Source: Bizionia sp. M204 (GTDB lineage: Bacteria; Bacteroidota; Bacteroidia; Flavobacteriales; Flavobacteriaceae). From it: a stretch of 64,000 nucleotides of DNA. Below are positions 46,848-54,550 of this stretch, in pieces. The stretch covers positions 3,275,001-3,339,000 of the forward strand of contig NZ_CP046242.1 of assembly GCF_023205095.1 (NCBI RefSeq), given 5' to 3'. The notes under the pieces were generated by a model, which was not told the DNA's origin, did no database searches, and saw only the letters and a program-made list of their open reading frames with translations. The number at the start of each line of letters is the position of its first letter. Within the stretch, counting starts at the first letter, position 1. A program made the position numbers and the translations under genes.

Positions 46848-46855
46848 TATATTTG
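46848..46855 (+). promoter_or_regulatory. Candidate -7 box of the PorP/SprF-like gene
   Basis: TATATTTG matches TAnnTTTG; a TTTG lies 27 bases further upstream, longer than usual. Confidence 0.45.
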
Positions 46856-46947
46856 GTCGCGGATTTATAATTTTATTGTAAAAACCGAGTTTTATATAAG
46901 GATAAAGATTTAGTGTGGTTTTACCAATCTACCTTGAAAAATATACT

Positions 46948-47949
46948 ATGAGAATGAAAAGGTTTTTTTTAATAGCAGTTGTTGCCTTTTTTACACAGTT
47001 TGTAAAAGCCCAAGAAGGACTTCCTATTTATACCGATTATCTAACAGATAACTATTATTTAATTCACCCGTCTATGGCTGGTGTTGCCAATTGTGCTAAA
47101 ATACGTATGACAGGTAGACAGCAATGGTTTGGCCATGAAAATGCGCCCAAACTATTAACCGTTAGTGCTAATGGTAGAATAGGTGAATCTAATTCTGGAA
47201 TTGGCGCCATTTTTTACACGGATAAAAACGGATACCACTCGCAAAATGGTGCGTATTTAACGTATGCATACCAATTAATGTTTTCTAGAAATGAAGTAGA
47301 TTTAAACATGCTTTCTTTCGGTTTAAGTGTTGGAGCTATCCAATATAAATTGGACGAGACAGCTTTCTTAAATGAATTACCAGATCGTATAATTTCAGGA
47401 ATCGAACAAAGTTCAACCAACTTTAATATTGATTTCGGATTTTCATACTTCTTGTATAATTTCTACGCACATGCTACTGTAAAAAATATTCTAAATAATG
47501 AAGGGATTAATAACGATATCGAAATTACTAGTAATTTAAGACGTTATTTATTCTCTACAGGTATTGTTTTAGGGAAGTTTGGTAGTGAATGGACTTATGA
47601 GCCATCCATCATGTTTCAATATAAAGATGGTACAAAAGAATCGTCCATTGACATCAATGCGAAAGTTTACAAAGAAATGGATTTCGGAAAGCTTTGGGGA
47701 GGTTTATCCTACCGTCGTAGTTTAGATGGTGCCGAATATATTGATGGCGGAAGTGTTAATAGCCAAAAATTACAATATATTTCACCACTTGTAGGTGTTA
47801 ATTTTAAAGAGTTTATGGTTGCATATACCTATTCATACCAATCAAATTCAGTTGTATTCAACAATGGTGGTTTTCACCAAATAACATTAGGTTATAACTT
47901 TGGTTGCAGAAAAGAGCGTTATCACTGTGCTTGTCCGGCAATTAATTAA
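46948..47949 (+). CDS. PorP/SprF-family type IX secretion membrane protein
   Basis: This is an outer membrane barrel-like protein of 333 residues. PorP/SprF proteins hold C-terminal-domain cargo such as SprB at the cell surface and belong to the type IX secretion system. A signal peptide (about 1-22, FVKA before QEGLP) is followed by the family hallmark YLTDNYYLIHPSMAGVANCAKIR and RQQWFGHENAP. The end YTYSYQSNSVV...HQITLGYNFG fits the family, with an added cysteine-containing tail CRKERYHCACPAIN. I chose the ATG at 46948; a GTG at 46915 and an ATG at 46954 are alternatives. No large SprB-like cargo gene is adjacent. Confidence 0.88.
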   Translation: MRMKRFFLIAVVAFFTQFVKAQEGLPIYTDYLTDNYYLIHPSMAGVANCAKIRMTGRQQWFGHENAPKLLTVSANGRIGESNSGIGAIFYTDKNGYHSQNGAYLTYAYQLMFSRNEVDLNMLSFGLSVGAIQYKLDETAFLNELPDRIISGIEQSSTNFNIDFGFSYFLYNFYAHATVKNILNNEGINNDIEITSNLRRYLFSTGIVLGKFGSEWTYEPSIMFQYKDGTKESSIDINAKVYKEMDFGKLWGGLSYRRSLDGAEYIDGGSVNSQKLQYISPLVGVNFKEFMVAYTYSYQSNSVVFNNGGFHQITLGYNFGCRKERYHCACPAIN

Positions 47950-47970
47950 GACATACAATTCAAATAATTT

Positions 47971-48000
47971 AAAACTCGGAATAACCTTCCGAGTTTTTTT
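47971..48000 (+). terminator. Terminator after the PorP/SprF-like gene
   Basis: A ten-base stem (AAAACTCGGA with 47988-47997) with a seven-base loop is followed by T residues. Confidence 0.9.
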
Positions 48001-48112
48001 TATGTTGTTTAATTTTATTTGAATAAAACCCAGAATGTGTGAAAGCCCTATTTTAATTAGGGAATGAATTTAATCAGCTTGTAAACAACACTTTTTAACT
48101 TAAAATCTTCAC

Positions 48113-48133
48113 CGTATTTGCAAATACGTATTT
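48113..48133. promoter_or_regulatory. Overlapping palindromes before the sensor kinase gene
   Basis: CGTATTTGCAAATACG (48113-48128) is a perfect palindrome and overlaps a second one, AAATACGTATTT (48122-48133). They lie 48-68 bases before the kinase ATG, a fitting place for an operator bound by a dimeric regulator. Confidence 0.45.
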
Positions 48134-48180
48134 TATTATACCGCTTAAAGTACGTAAGTTTATACATGTAAATTTTAATA

Positions 48181-50346
48181 ATGAAATCTTTTTTAACCGC
48201 TCTTTTGTTTCTGTTCCTGTACGTCAGTCCCTACATGGTCTATGCGCAGGAAATGTCAACATCATCTAATAGGCAACAAACTGTTTTTACGGTTCGAGGG
48301 TCGGTATATGATGCTGAATTTAGTAAGCCCATTCCACAAGTTAATATTGAGGTAAATGGTGGCGCATATACCACAACAAATATGGCTGGTGAATTTAGAA
48401 TTCAGGCAAAAAGAGGTGATGAATTAGTGATAAGGCATAAAGATTTCCAAACCGTTTACTACACCATAAAAGATAACGAACGCATAAAAATAGAAGTGCG
48501 AGCAAATGAGTTAACGTTTGAAGTGCCAAAAATAAATCAAGAGTCAACTTTTAATGCATCTATAGATTCCGCGGAAACCTATTTAAAAACAGATATAGAA
48601 AAAAGCTTGCAATTTATTACAGAAGCGCTTTCCAAAAGTCGCTCTATTAACGAAAATTCGCAAGTATATGAAGTTTTAGGTGATGTATATATTCATTGGA
48701 AACAATATGATTTAGCAATTAGTAATTATCGCATTAGCCTTCAAAGTGTTAAATCTCATACTGTTCAGTTAAAATTAGCCAAAGCCTATTGGTACAATAA
48801 AAGTTACCAAGAAAGTATTGCGACATATCAAAATGTTTCAAAATCTGATTTAAGTAATTGGCAACAGGTTGTTTTACATGAAGGACTTGGTGATACTTAT
48901 ACTAGTATTCATGATTATCCAAAGGCTTTAAAGGCTTATAATTCAGCTTTAGAGAAAGCAAATTATTATAAAATAAAAGCCAAAATAACCGATTTAAATT
49001 CGAAAATAGCCCAAGTGTTGAGTGAAACTGGGAATAAAAAAGAAGCGGAAGATTACTTTGATAATGCTTTAAAATTAGCCTCTCAAGAAACCGGTTCGCG
49101 TGCTGTGGAGGAGAAAGTGAAAGTGGCCGATTTCAAAAATAGAAGTCAAAATTTTTCTGATGAAATTGAACTGCGAAAACAAGCCATACAAGCCATTCAA
49201 AATATTGAGTTAGATTCGGCTATTGGTAATGAAAGTGCGTTAACTGTTCAAAAACAAAACTATAAAATTGGCAATGCCTATTATTTAAAAAAGGATTATA
49301 ATAGCGCTAAAACCTATCTGGAAAAAAGTATAAATGAAGCCAGTGCAAAAAATGATTTAGTGGTTGCCAAGGATGCCAAGCGAAAACTATCAGAGGTTTA
49401 TAGTAGTTCTGGCGATTATGATAAAGCCCTGGAAACCTACAAGGAATATACAGATCTGGTGGAAACCTTGTATATTAAAAAGGAGCAAGAAATAATTCAA
49501 GCGGCACGTTTTAGTAAAGAAATTGCTGAAAAACAAAATCGGATTACCAGTTTGGAATCCGATAGACAATTATCAGAAAGTAAGTATCAATTAACATCAG
49601 AACGTAACAAGCGTCAGCAGCTCATAATCTACTCTTTAATTGGAGGATTATTGTTGCTTTTGGTTACGGCTTATTTTATGTATAAATACATTAAACAACA
49701 ACGTTTGGCAAATAATCTATTAGCTTTAAAATCATTGCGTAGCCAAATGAATCCGCATTTTATTTTTAATGCCTTAAACTCCGTAAATAGTTTTATAGCG
49801 GCTAATGATGAGCGAACAGCTAATAGATATTTATCCGATTTTTCCCATCTCATGCGTTCCGTTTTAGAGAATAGTGAAGCTGATTTTATTCCCTTGGAAA
49901 AAGAGATTGCCCTGTTGGAGCTTTACACGAAATTGGAGCATTTCCGGTTCCAAGATAAATTTGATTATGAGATAACCATTGCGGATAATGTGGTTGTTTC
50001 CGACTTTCAAATTCCACCTATGCTGTTACAACCGTATATAGAAAATGCAGTATGGCATGGTTTACGTTATAAAACAACCAAAGGGTTGTTGTCCATTAGA
50101 ATCTGTAAAACAAGCGAAACAGAACTAACGATTACCATTTCTGATAATGGTATTGGTCGCGAACGTTCTAAAGAATTAAAAACTGATAATCAGAAAAAGC
50201 ATAACTCACAAGGCATGAGTAATATTCAAAAACGGGTGTCTATTTTAAATGATATGTATCAGGATAAAGTAGATGTAAGCATTTCCGATTTTCAGGATGA
50301 AGAAGATGCAGGAACCCAAGTGATTGTCACATTGAAAAAAGATTGA
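48181..50346 (+). CDS. TPR-containing LytS-type sensor histidine kinase
   Basis: This is a 721-residue signalling protein. Order: signal peptide (1-22), a CarboxypepD_reg-like Ig domain (about 34-110, GSVYDAEFSKPIPQVNIEV), TPR repeats (about 120-440), a coiled coil, one membrane helix (about 482-504), a His_kinase domain with SQMNPHFIFNALNSVNSF (probable phosphorylated His526), and an ATPase domain with ENAVWHGLRY and ISDNGIGRERS. The sensor part thus faces the periplasm. The LytTR response regulator 70 bases downstream is the likely partner. The Ig domain fused ahead of the TPRs is less common in this kinase class. Confidence 0.92.
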   Translation: MKSFLTALLFLFLYVSPYMVYAQEMSTSSNRQQTVFTVRGSVYDAEFSKPIPQVNIEVNGGAYTTTNMAGEFRIQAKRGDELVIRHKDFQTVYYTIKDNERIKIEVRANELTFEVPKINQESTFNASIDSAETYLKTDIEKSLQFITEALSKSRSINENSQVYEVLGDVYIHWKQYDLAISNYRISLQSVKSHTVQLKLAKAYWYNKSYQESIATYQNVSKSDLSNWQQVVLHEGLGDTYTSIHDYPKALKAYNSALEKANYYKIKAKITDLNSKIAQVLSETGNKKEAEDYFDNALKLASQETGSRAVEEKVKVADFKNRSQNFSDEIELRKQAIQAIQNIELDSAIGNESALTVQKQNYKIGNAYYLKKDYNSAKTYLEKSINEASAKNDLVVAKDAKRKLSEVYSSSGDYDKALETYKEYTDLVETLYIKKEQEIIQAARFSKEIAEKQNRITSLESDRQLSESKYQLTSERNKRQQLIIYSLIGGLLLLLVTAYFMYKYIKQQRLANNLLALKSLRSQMNPHFIFNALNSVNSFIAANDERTANRYLSDFSHLMRSVLENSEADFIPLEKEIALLELYTKLEHFRFQDKFDYEITIADNVVVSDFQIPPMLLQPYIENAVWHGLRYKTTKGLLSIRICKTSETELTITISDNGIGRERSKELKTDNQKKHNSQGMSNIQKRVSILNDMYQDKVDVSISDFQDEEDAGTQVIVTLKKD

Positions 50347-50416
50347 TTATCGCATATTAAGACAACTTAATTTGTAAACAAAAGAATGAGATTCCCAAAT
50401 CTAAAAAAATAAGAAT

Positions 50417-51151
50417 ATGAAACTAAAAGCTATAATAGTCGAAGACGAACATACTAGTCGTGATATTTTAAAAAACTACTTAACACGCTACTGTCCAAAT
50501 GTCCAGGTTTTAGGTGAAGCAGAAAACGTGGAGGAAGCACTCATTTTAATTAGAAATAACGAACTAGATTTGGTGTTTCTAGATGTGGAAATGCCTTATG
50601 GAAATGCCTTCGATTTATTAGAAAAAGTAGGCGATATTAATTTTGAAACCATATTTGTAACAGCCTATAATCACTATGCTATGGATGCGTTAAATGCTCA
50701 CGCATCGTATTATTTAATGAAGCCAATTTCTATTGATGAATTAATTAAAGCGGTGGATTATGTAACTGAAATTAAACAGAAAGAATCCGCGCTTCAAGAT
50801 CAGGTTTTAGTCCCTAAAATACAGGTGATTTCAGGAAAAATAACCATACCACAGCAGGATGGGTTTGAAGTCATCAACACAGCAGATATTTTGTATTGCA
50901 AAGCCGATGATAACTACACGGAGATTTATTTAAATAATGAGAAAAAGAAATTGGTAAGTAAGACCTTGAAGTATTTTGATGATGCGTTGATGGATAGCCA
51001 CTTTTCACGCGTGCATAAATCCTATTTAGTAAACGTCAACGAGATTGTAAAGTACGTGAAAGGAAAGGGAGGAAGTGTTGTGTTGAGTAATGGGAAGCAA
51101 GTGAGTGTTTCGGCTTCTAGAAAAGCGGAATTGTTGGCTTTTTTTAAATAG
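50417..51151 (+). CDS. LytTR-family response regulator
   Basis: This is a 244-residue transcription regulator. The receiver domain (1 to about 120) has the acidic pair in IIVEDEHTS, the phosphorylation site Asp56 in DLVFLDVEMP, and the conserved lysine in YYLMKPIS. The LytTR DNA-binding domain (about 140-244) contains ILYCKADDNYTEIYL and FSRVHKSYLVNVNEI. It follows the kinase gene by 70 bases in the same direction. Its DNA targets may include the palindromic region before the kinase, which is inference. Confidence 0.95.
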   Translation: MKLKAIIVEDEHTSRDILKNYLTRYCPNVQVLGEAENVEEALILIRNNELDLVFLDVEMPYGNAFDLLEKVGDINFETIFVTAYNHYAMDALNAHASYYLMKPISIDELIKAVDYVTEIKQKESALQDQVLVPKIQVISGKITIPQQDGFEVINTADILYCKADDNYTEIYLNNEKKKLVSKTLKYFDDALMDSHFSRVHKSYLVNVNEIVKYVKGKGGSVVLSNGKQVSVSASRKAELLAFFK

Positions 51152-51443
51152 AATTCCTGCAAAAGCAGGAAATCGAAGATTCAGAGGAGCTAATCTCATA
51201 GCTTTAAATACAGCACTTCAAATTTAACACAACCGTTAACCATTTCAAGCGAAGCGAGAACTAATAGATTTTTTATATCACCCTAGATTTCCAAACCTAT
51301 CAGGTTTTAGAAACCTTTTAGGTCTTTTAGGCATTTCTCAAAACCATTCAGTAAGAGTAGAAATATTAATCTCAAAAATAATCCTACTTTAGCAATTCAT
51401 AAAAACGAATACTCAAAACATAATTTATAAAAGCAACATTATT
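51152..51443. other. Gene-free 292-base region with several small hairpins
   Basis: No open frame here looks like a gene. TTCCTGC and GCAGGAA (51154-51171) form a hairpin with no T-tail. Two tandem hairpin-like units lie at 51293-51326: AAACCT-ATC-AGGTTT and an imperfect copy, AAACCT-TTT-AGGTCT. These resemble degenerate members of the short palindromic repeats dispersed in flavobacterial genomes. A near-match -7 box, TACTTTAG (51385-51392), may serve the next gene. Confidence 0.5.
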
Positions 51444-51959
51444 ATGCCTGTTATCAAACCCGTAAACGGAAAAGCACCAAACATACCAACTAATTGTTAT
51501 ATTGCCGAAAACGCCACCATTGTTGGCGATGTTTCAATGGGATCAAACTGCAGCGTTTGGTTTAATGCCGTTATTCGTGGTGATGTCCATTATATCAAAA
51601 TGGGAAATAAAGTTAATGTTCAGGATGGTGCCATTATTCATGCTACGTATCAGAAATCGCCAACCACAATAGGAAACAATGTATCCATAGGTCATAATGC
51701 TATTGTGCATGGTTGTACCATTCATGATAATGTGCTTATTGGCATGGGTAGTATAGTCATGGATGATTGTGTTATTGAAAGCAATAGCATTATTGCAGCA
51801 GGTGCAGTGGTTACAAAGAATACACATATAGAATCAAATAGCATTTATGCAGGCATTCCAGCTAAAAAAGTAAAGGATATTAGCCAAGAATTAATTTCAG
51901 GTGAAATTAATAGAATAGCCGAAAACTACGTGACATATTCGGGTTGGTTTAAAGAGTAG
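51444..51959 (+). CDS. Gamma carbonic anhydrase-family protein (hexapeptide repeat)
   Basis: This is a 171-residue left-handed beta-helix protein of the YrdA/PaaY type. Hexapeptide repeats run from ATIVGDVSMGSNCSVWFNAV through VLIGMGSIVMDDC. Histidines in positions expected for the metal site occur in DGAIIH and SIGHNAIVHGC. The relatives bind zinc or iron; only some show carbonic anhydrase activity. It converges with murI, with four bases between the stop codons. Confidence 0.92.
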   Translation: MPVIKPVNGKAPNIPTNCYIAENATIVGDVSMGSNCSVWFNAVIRGDVHYIKMGNKVNVQDGAIIHATYQKSPTTIGNNVSIGHNAIVHGCTIHDNVLIGMGSIVMDDCVIESNSIIAAGAVVTKNTHIESNSIYAGIPAKKVKDISQELISGEINRIAENYVTYSGWFKE

Positions 51960-51963
51960 ATTC

Positions 51964-52743
51964 TTAAAAATCCAAATAGGAAATATCATGATTACCACCT
52001 AAAAGCGTGGTAATAACCTCTGTACTTGCATTGGTGTTAAATTGCCACTTCCCTTTAGTCATGGAGCTATTTAATAAATTATTCTCTTTTAAAATGAGTT
52101 CCGTCTGTTTGGCAACTGCTTCTCCAGAATCAATAATTTTAACCTGCTCTGGCAATAACTCTAATAGCTGTGGAAGTAAATAGGGGTAGTGCGTACAGCC
52201 TAACACTAAATAATCAATATTGGCTTTAATCATGGGTTGTAAATAGAGTTTTAATAAGCCAGTCATTTCAGATGAATTTAATTTACCCGATTCAATTAAT
52301 TGCACTATACCTTCGCCTTCTTGTTCTATAACTTGTATATGCCGACTATATAAATCTGCTGCTTGATGAAATAATTCGCTAGACAAGGTGCCGCGAGTGG
52401 CAAGAATACCAATGGCTTTGGTTTTAGTATTTAAAGCTGCTGGTTTAATAGCAGGTTCAATACCTATAAAGGGAATTGGAAATTTTTCGCGAAGTATTTT
52501 TATGGAATTGGTTGTCGCGGTGTTGCAAGCCACAACAATGAGTTTGCAGCCTTTGGACATTAGGTGTTCGGTGTTTTTGATACTTAATTGAATAATTTCC
52601 TGCTGCGTTTTAGTACCATAGGGCGAGTTTTTACTATCGGCAAGGTAAATGGTATTCTCATGTGGTAAACGCAGGTGGAGCTCGTTCCAAATGGACGTGC
52701 CACCAACACCAGAATCGAATATGCCAATGGGTTTTGTGCTCAT
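51964..52743 (-). CDS. murI: Glutamate racemase
   Basis: MurI makes D-glutamate for peptidoglycan. The 259 residues show both catalytic cysteine regions, VVACNTATTNS and VLGCTHYPYLLP, and the opening IGIFDSGVGGTSIWNE. It is last in the minus-strand series of envelope genes, 62 bases after the second OmpH gene with a hairpin between them. Confidence 0.97.
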   Translation of the reverse strand: MSTKPIGIFDSGVGGTSIWNELHLRLPHENTIYLADSKNSPYGTKTQQEIIQLSIKNTEHLMSKGCKLIVVACNTATTNSIKILREKFPIPFIGIEPAIKPAALNTKTKAIGILATRGTLSSELFHQAADLYSRHIQVIEQEGEGIVQLIESGKLNSSEMTGLLKLYLQPMIKANIDYLVLGCTHYPYLLPQLLELLPEQVKIIDSGEAVAKQTELILKENNLLNSSMTKGKWQFNTNASTEVITTLLGGNHDISYLDF

Positions 52744-52755
52744 ATATCAAAAATA

Positions 52756-52784
52756 AAAAAGCCACTTGATATAAGTGGCTTTTT
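52756..52784 (-). terminator. Hairpin terminator between ompH and murI
   Basis: AAAAAGCCACTT (52756-52767) and 52773-52784 pair around a five-base loop. In the minus direction a T-run follows, so it can end the bamA-ompH transcript or attenuate murI. Confidence 0.8.
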
Positions 52785-52805
52785 GTAGAATATTTTAAAA
52801 AAAGA

Positions 52806-53315
52806 TTAGATACCTAACGCTTTCTTAACATCGTCTAATAAATTTTTACCGTCGGCCATGATAACACCACCACCTTGTGTAGAATCAAGTACATACTCAA
52901 AACCTTGAGCTCTTGCTACTTTTAAGATAGCTGCTTTGGCTTTTTCAGTAATAGGCTTTAATAAGTCTACTTCTTTCTTTTGCATGTCTTGTTGCGCAGT
53001 ACCACGATATTGTTGGATGTTTTGCTCCATAGTTTGAACTTCAATCAAACGTTTTTGGTTTTCTTCATCCGTTTTTGTTGGTGCTTCCGCTTCGTATTGC
53101 TTCATTTTATTTTGGTATTCAGTTACCATAGCTTTAATATCAGCTTCATACGTTTTGCCCAATTTTTCCATTTCAGATTGTGCTGTTGACATTTCTGGCA
53201 TAGATTTAATTAAATCTTGGGTATTAATGTGCGCAACTTTGCTTTGAGCTTGTGTAAAACTGGTTGCTCCAATAAATAATGCTGCTGCAAATAAAAGGGT
53301 TTTGAATTGTTTCAT
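52806..53315 (-). CDS. OmpH/Skp-family periplasmic chaperone
   Basis: Skp-like chaperones hold unfolded outer membrane proteins before BamA inserts them. The 169 residues have a signal peptide (1-23, TQA before QSKVA), the core KVAHINTQDLIKSMPEM, a long coiled coil (about 45-120), and the closing strand region GFEYVLDSTQGGGVIMADG. It is one of two adjacent OmpH paralogs downstream of bamA, a typical arrangement. Confidence 0.93.
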   Translation of the reverse strand: MKQFKTLLFAAALFIGATSFTQAQSKVAHINTQDLIKSMPEMSTAQSEMEKLGKTYEADIKAMVTEYQNKMKQYEAEAPTKTDEENQKRLIEVQTMEQNIQQYRGTAQQDMQKKEVDLLKPITEKAKAAILKVARAQGFEYVLDSTQGGGVIMADGKNLLDDVKKALGI

Positions 53316-53353
53316 TTTAAAAATAGTATTAATGTGTGTTATAAATTTAATTA

Positions 53354-54391
53354 TTAATTATCGCCTTCATCCTCGTCTGGCGTGTCTTCATTTGTGTTGT
53401 TTCTAGCTTTTTCACGCTCTAAACGTGCTTGTTCTCTTTCGGCTAGAATTCGTTGCTTACGTTCTTCTAATTCTTGTTTTCTGCGCGCACGATCATCTAA
53501 TTTTTCCTGTCTGCGCTCTTCAGCAATTTGCTCTGGGGTTTTTACCTCTTCAGAGTCTGTATTGTTTTTGTTATTTTCAATAACAGTTGTTTCTTCTACC
53601 TCATCTTCGGCTTCATCAGCTTCATTGTCCTGATTACGGCTGTTTAATTTTTCTTCACGCGCTAAATTACGAGCTTCAATAATACTGTCACGACGTTTTT
53701 GAGCTGCTAATTTACGTGCTTCACGTTCGTTCATTATTTCGTTTTTGCGTTCGTCAGCAGCTTCTTGTTTTGCTTCTAATTCTTCATCCACTTCAATAAC
53801 CAGATCTTCATCTTGGGCAGCCTGTTTTTCTGCTCTAGAACCTGCTTGGGTACGTTTAGCACTACGGGTTAAACTTCTAATAACTTGCTCGCTAAAATCA
53901 TACCGTTTTGCTGAATACAGCATCACTACATCAGCTGATTTATCAAAAACAAAATCATATTTCTTGGCTTCTGCAATATCTTGGACCGCAGAAAAAATTT
54001 GATCTTGAATGGGTTGAATGAGTTGCTTTTTCTGAATCATTAAGTCGCCATTTGGACCAAAACGCTTTTGCTGATAATCTAATATTTCTTTTTCTTCAAA
54101 AGCAATATCCTCTTCACGCTCGGCAATTAATTCTTTAGTTAAAAGCGCTTTTTCATTGCTTAAATCTTTTCGCTTTTGCGCAATAGTTCCTAATTGTTGT
54201 TCAATTTCGCTTTTCCACTTTTGGACTTTTGTTTCCAATTGTGACGTTGCTTGTTGATATTCTGGAACATTTTCAAGAATGTATTCAGTGTCTATGTAGC
54301 CAATTCTTACACCACGTTGTGCAAAACTGGACATGCTTAACATGAATACTGTAGCCACTAAAAAAAGAACTTTTAATTTCATCTGTTTCAT
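53354..54391 (-). CDS. OmpH/Skp-family protein with long charged C-terminal extension
   Basis: The 345 residues start with a signal peptide (1-24, SFA before QRGVR), then the OmpH core (about 28-185: RIGYIDTEYILENVPEYQQA, KKYDFVFDKSADVVMLYSA). The region after about 190 is unlike the neighbouring OmpH. It is dominated by Glu, Lys, Arg and Gln in alpha-helical runs (EEVKTPEQIAEERRQEK and similar) and ends in DTPDEDEGDN. This doubles the usual length and suggests an extended helical arm or a disordered tail. ATGs at 54391 and 54382 are equivalent starts. Confidence 0.9.
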   Translation of the reverse strand: MKQMKLKVLFLVATVFMLSMSSFAQRGVRIGYIDTEYILENVPEYQQATSQLETKVQKWKSEIEQQLGTIAQKRKDLSNEKALLTKELIAEREEDIAFEEKEILDYQQKRFGPNGDLMIQKKQLIQPIQDQIFSAVQDIAEAKKYDFVFDKSADVVMLYSAKRYDFSEQVIRSLTRSAKRTQAGSRAEKQAAQDEDLVIEVDEELEAKQEAADERKNEIMNEREARKLAAQKRRDSIIEARNLAREEKLNSRNQDNEADEAEDEVEETTVIENNKNNTDSEEVKTPEQIAEERRQEKLDDRARRKQELEERKQRILAEREQARLEREKARNNTNEDTPDEDEGDN

Positions 54392-54550
54392 ATTTTATAA
54401 TTTATAACGTGTAAATTCTAAAACGACAGACTTTTTATATTATTCTATCCTTTTTAAATTACTGTTTTCAAAATTATGAATTTTAATTTGAAAATAATTT
54501 AAATCGGGATTTAATTAATTATAAGTGTTATAGAAAATATCGTGCCAAAA

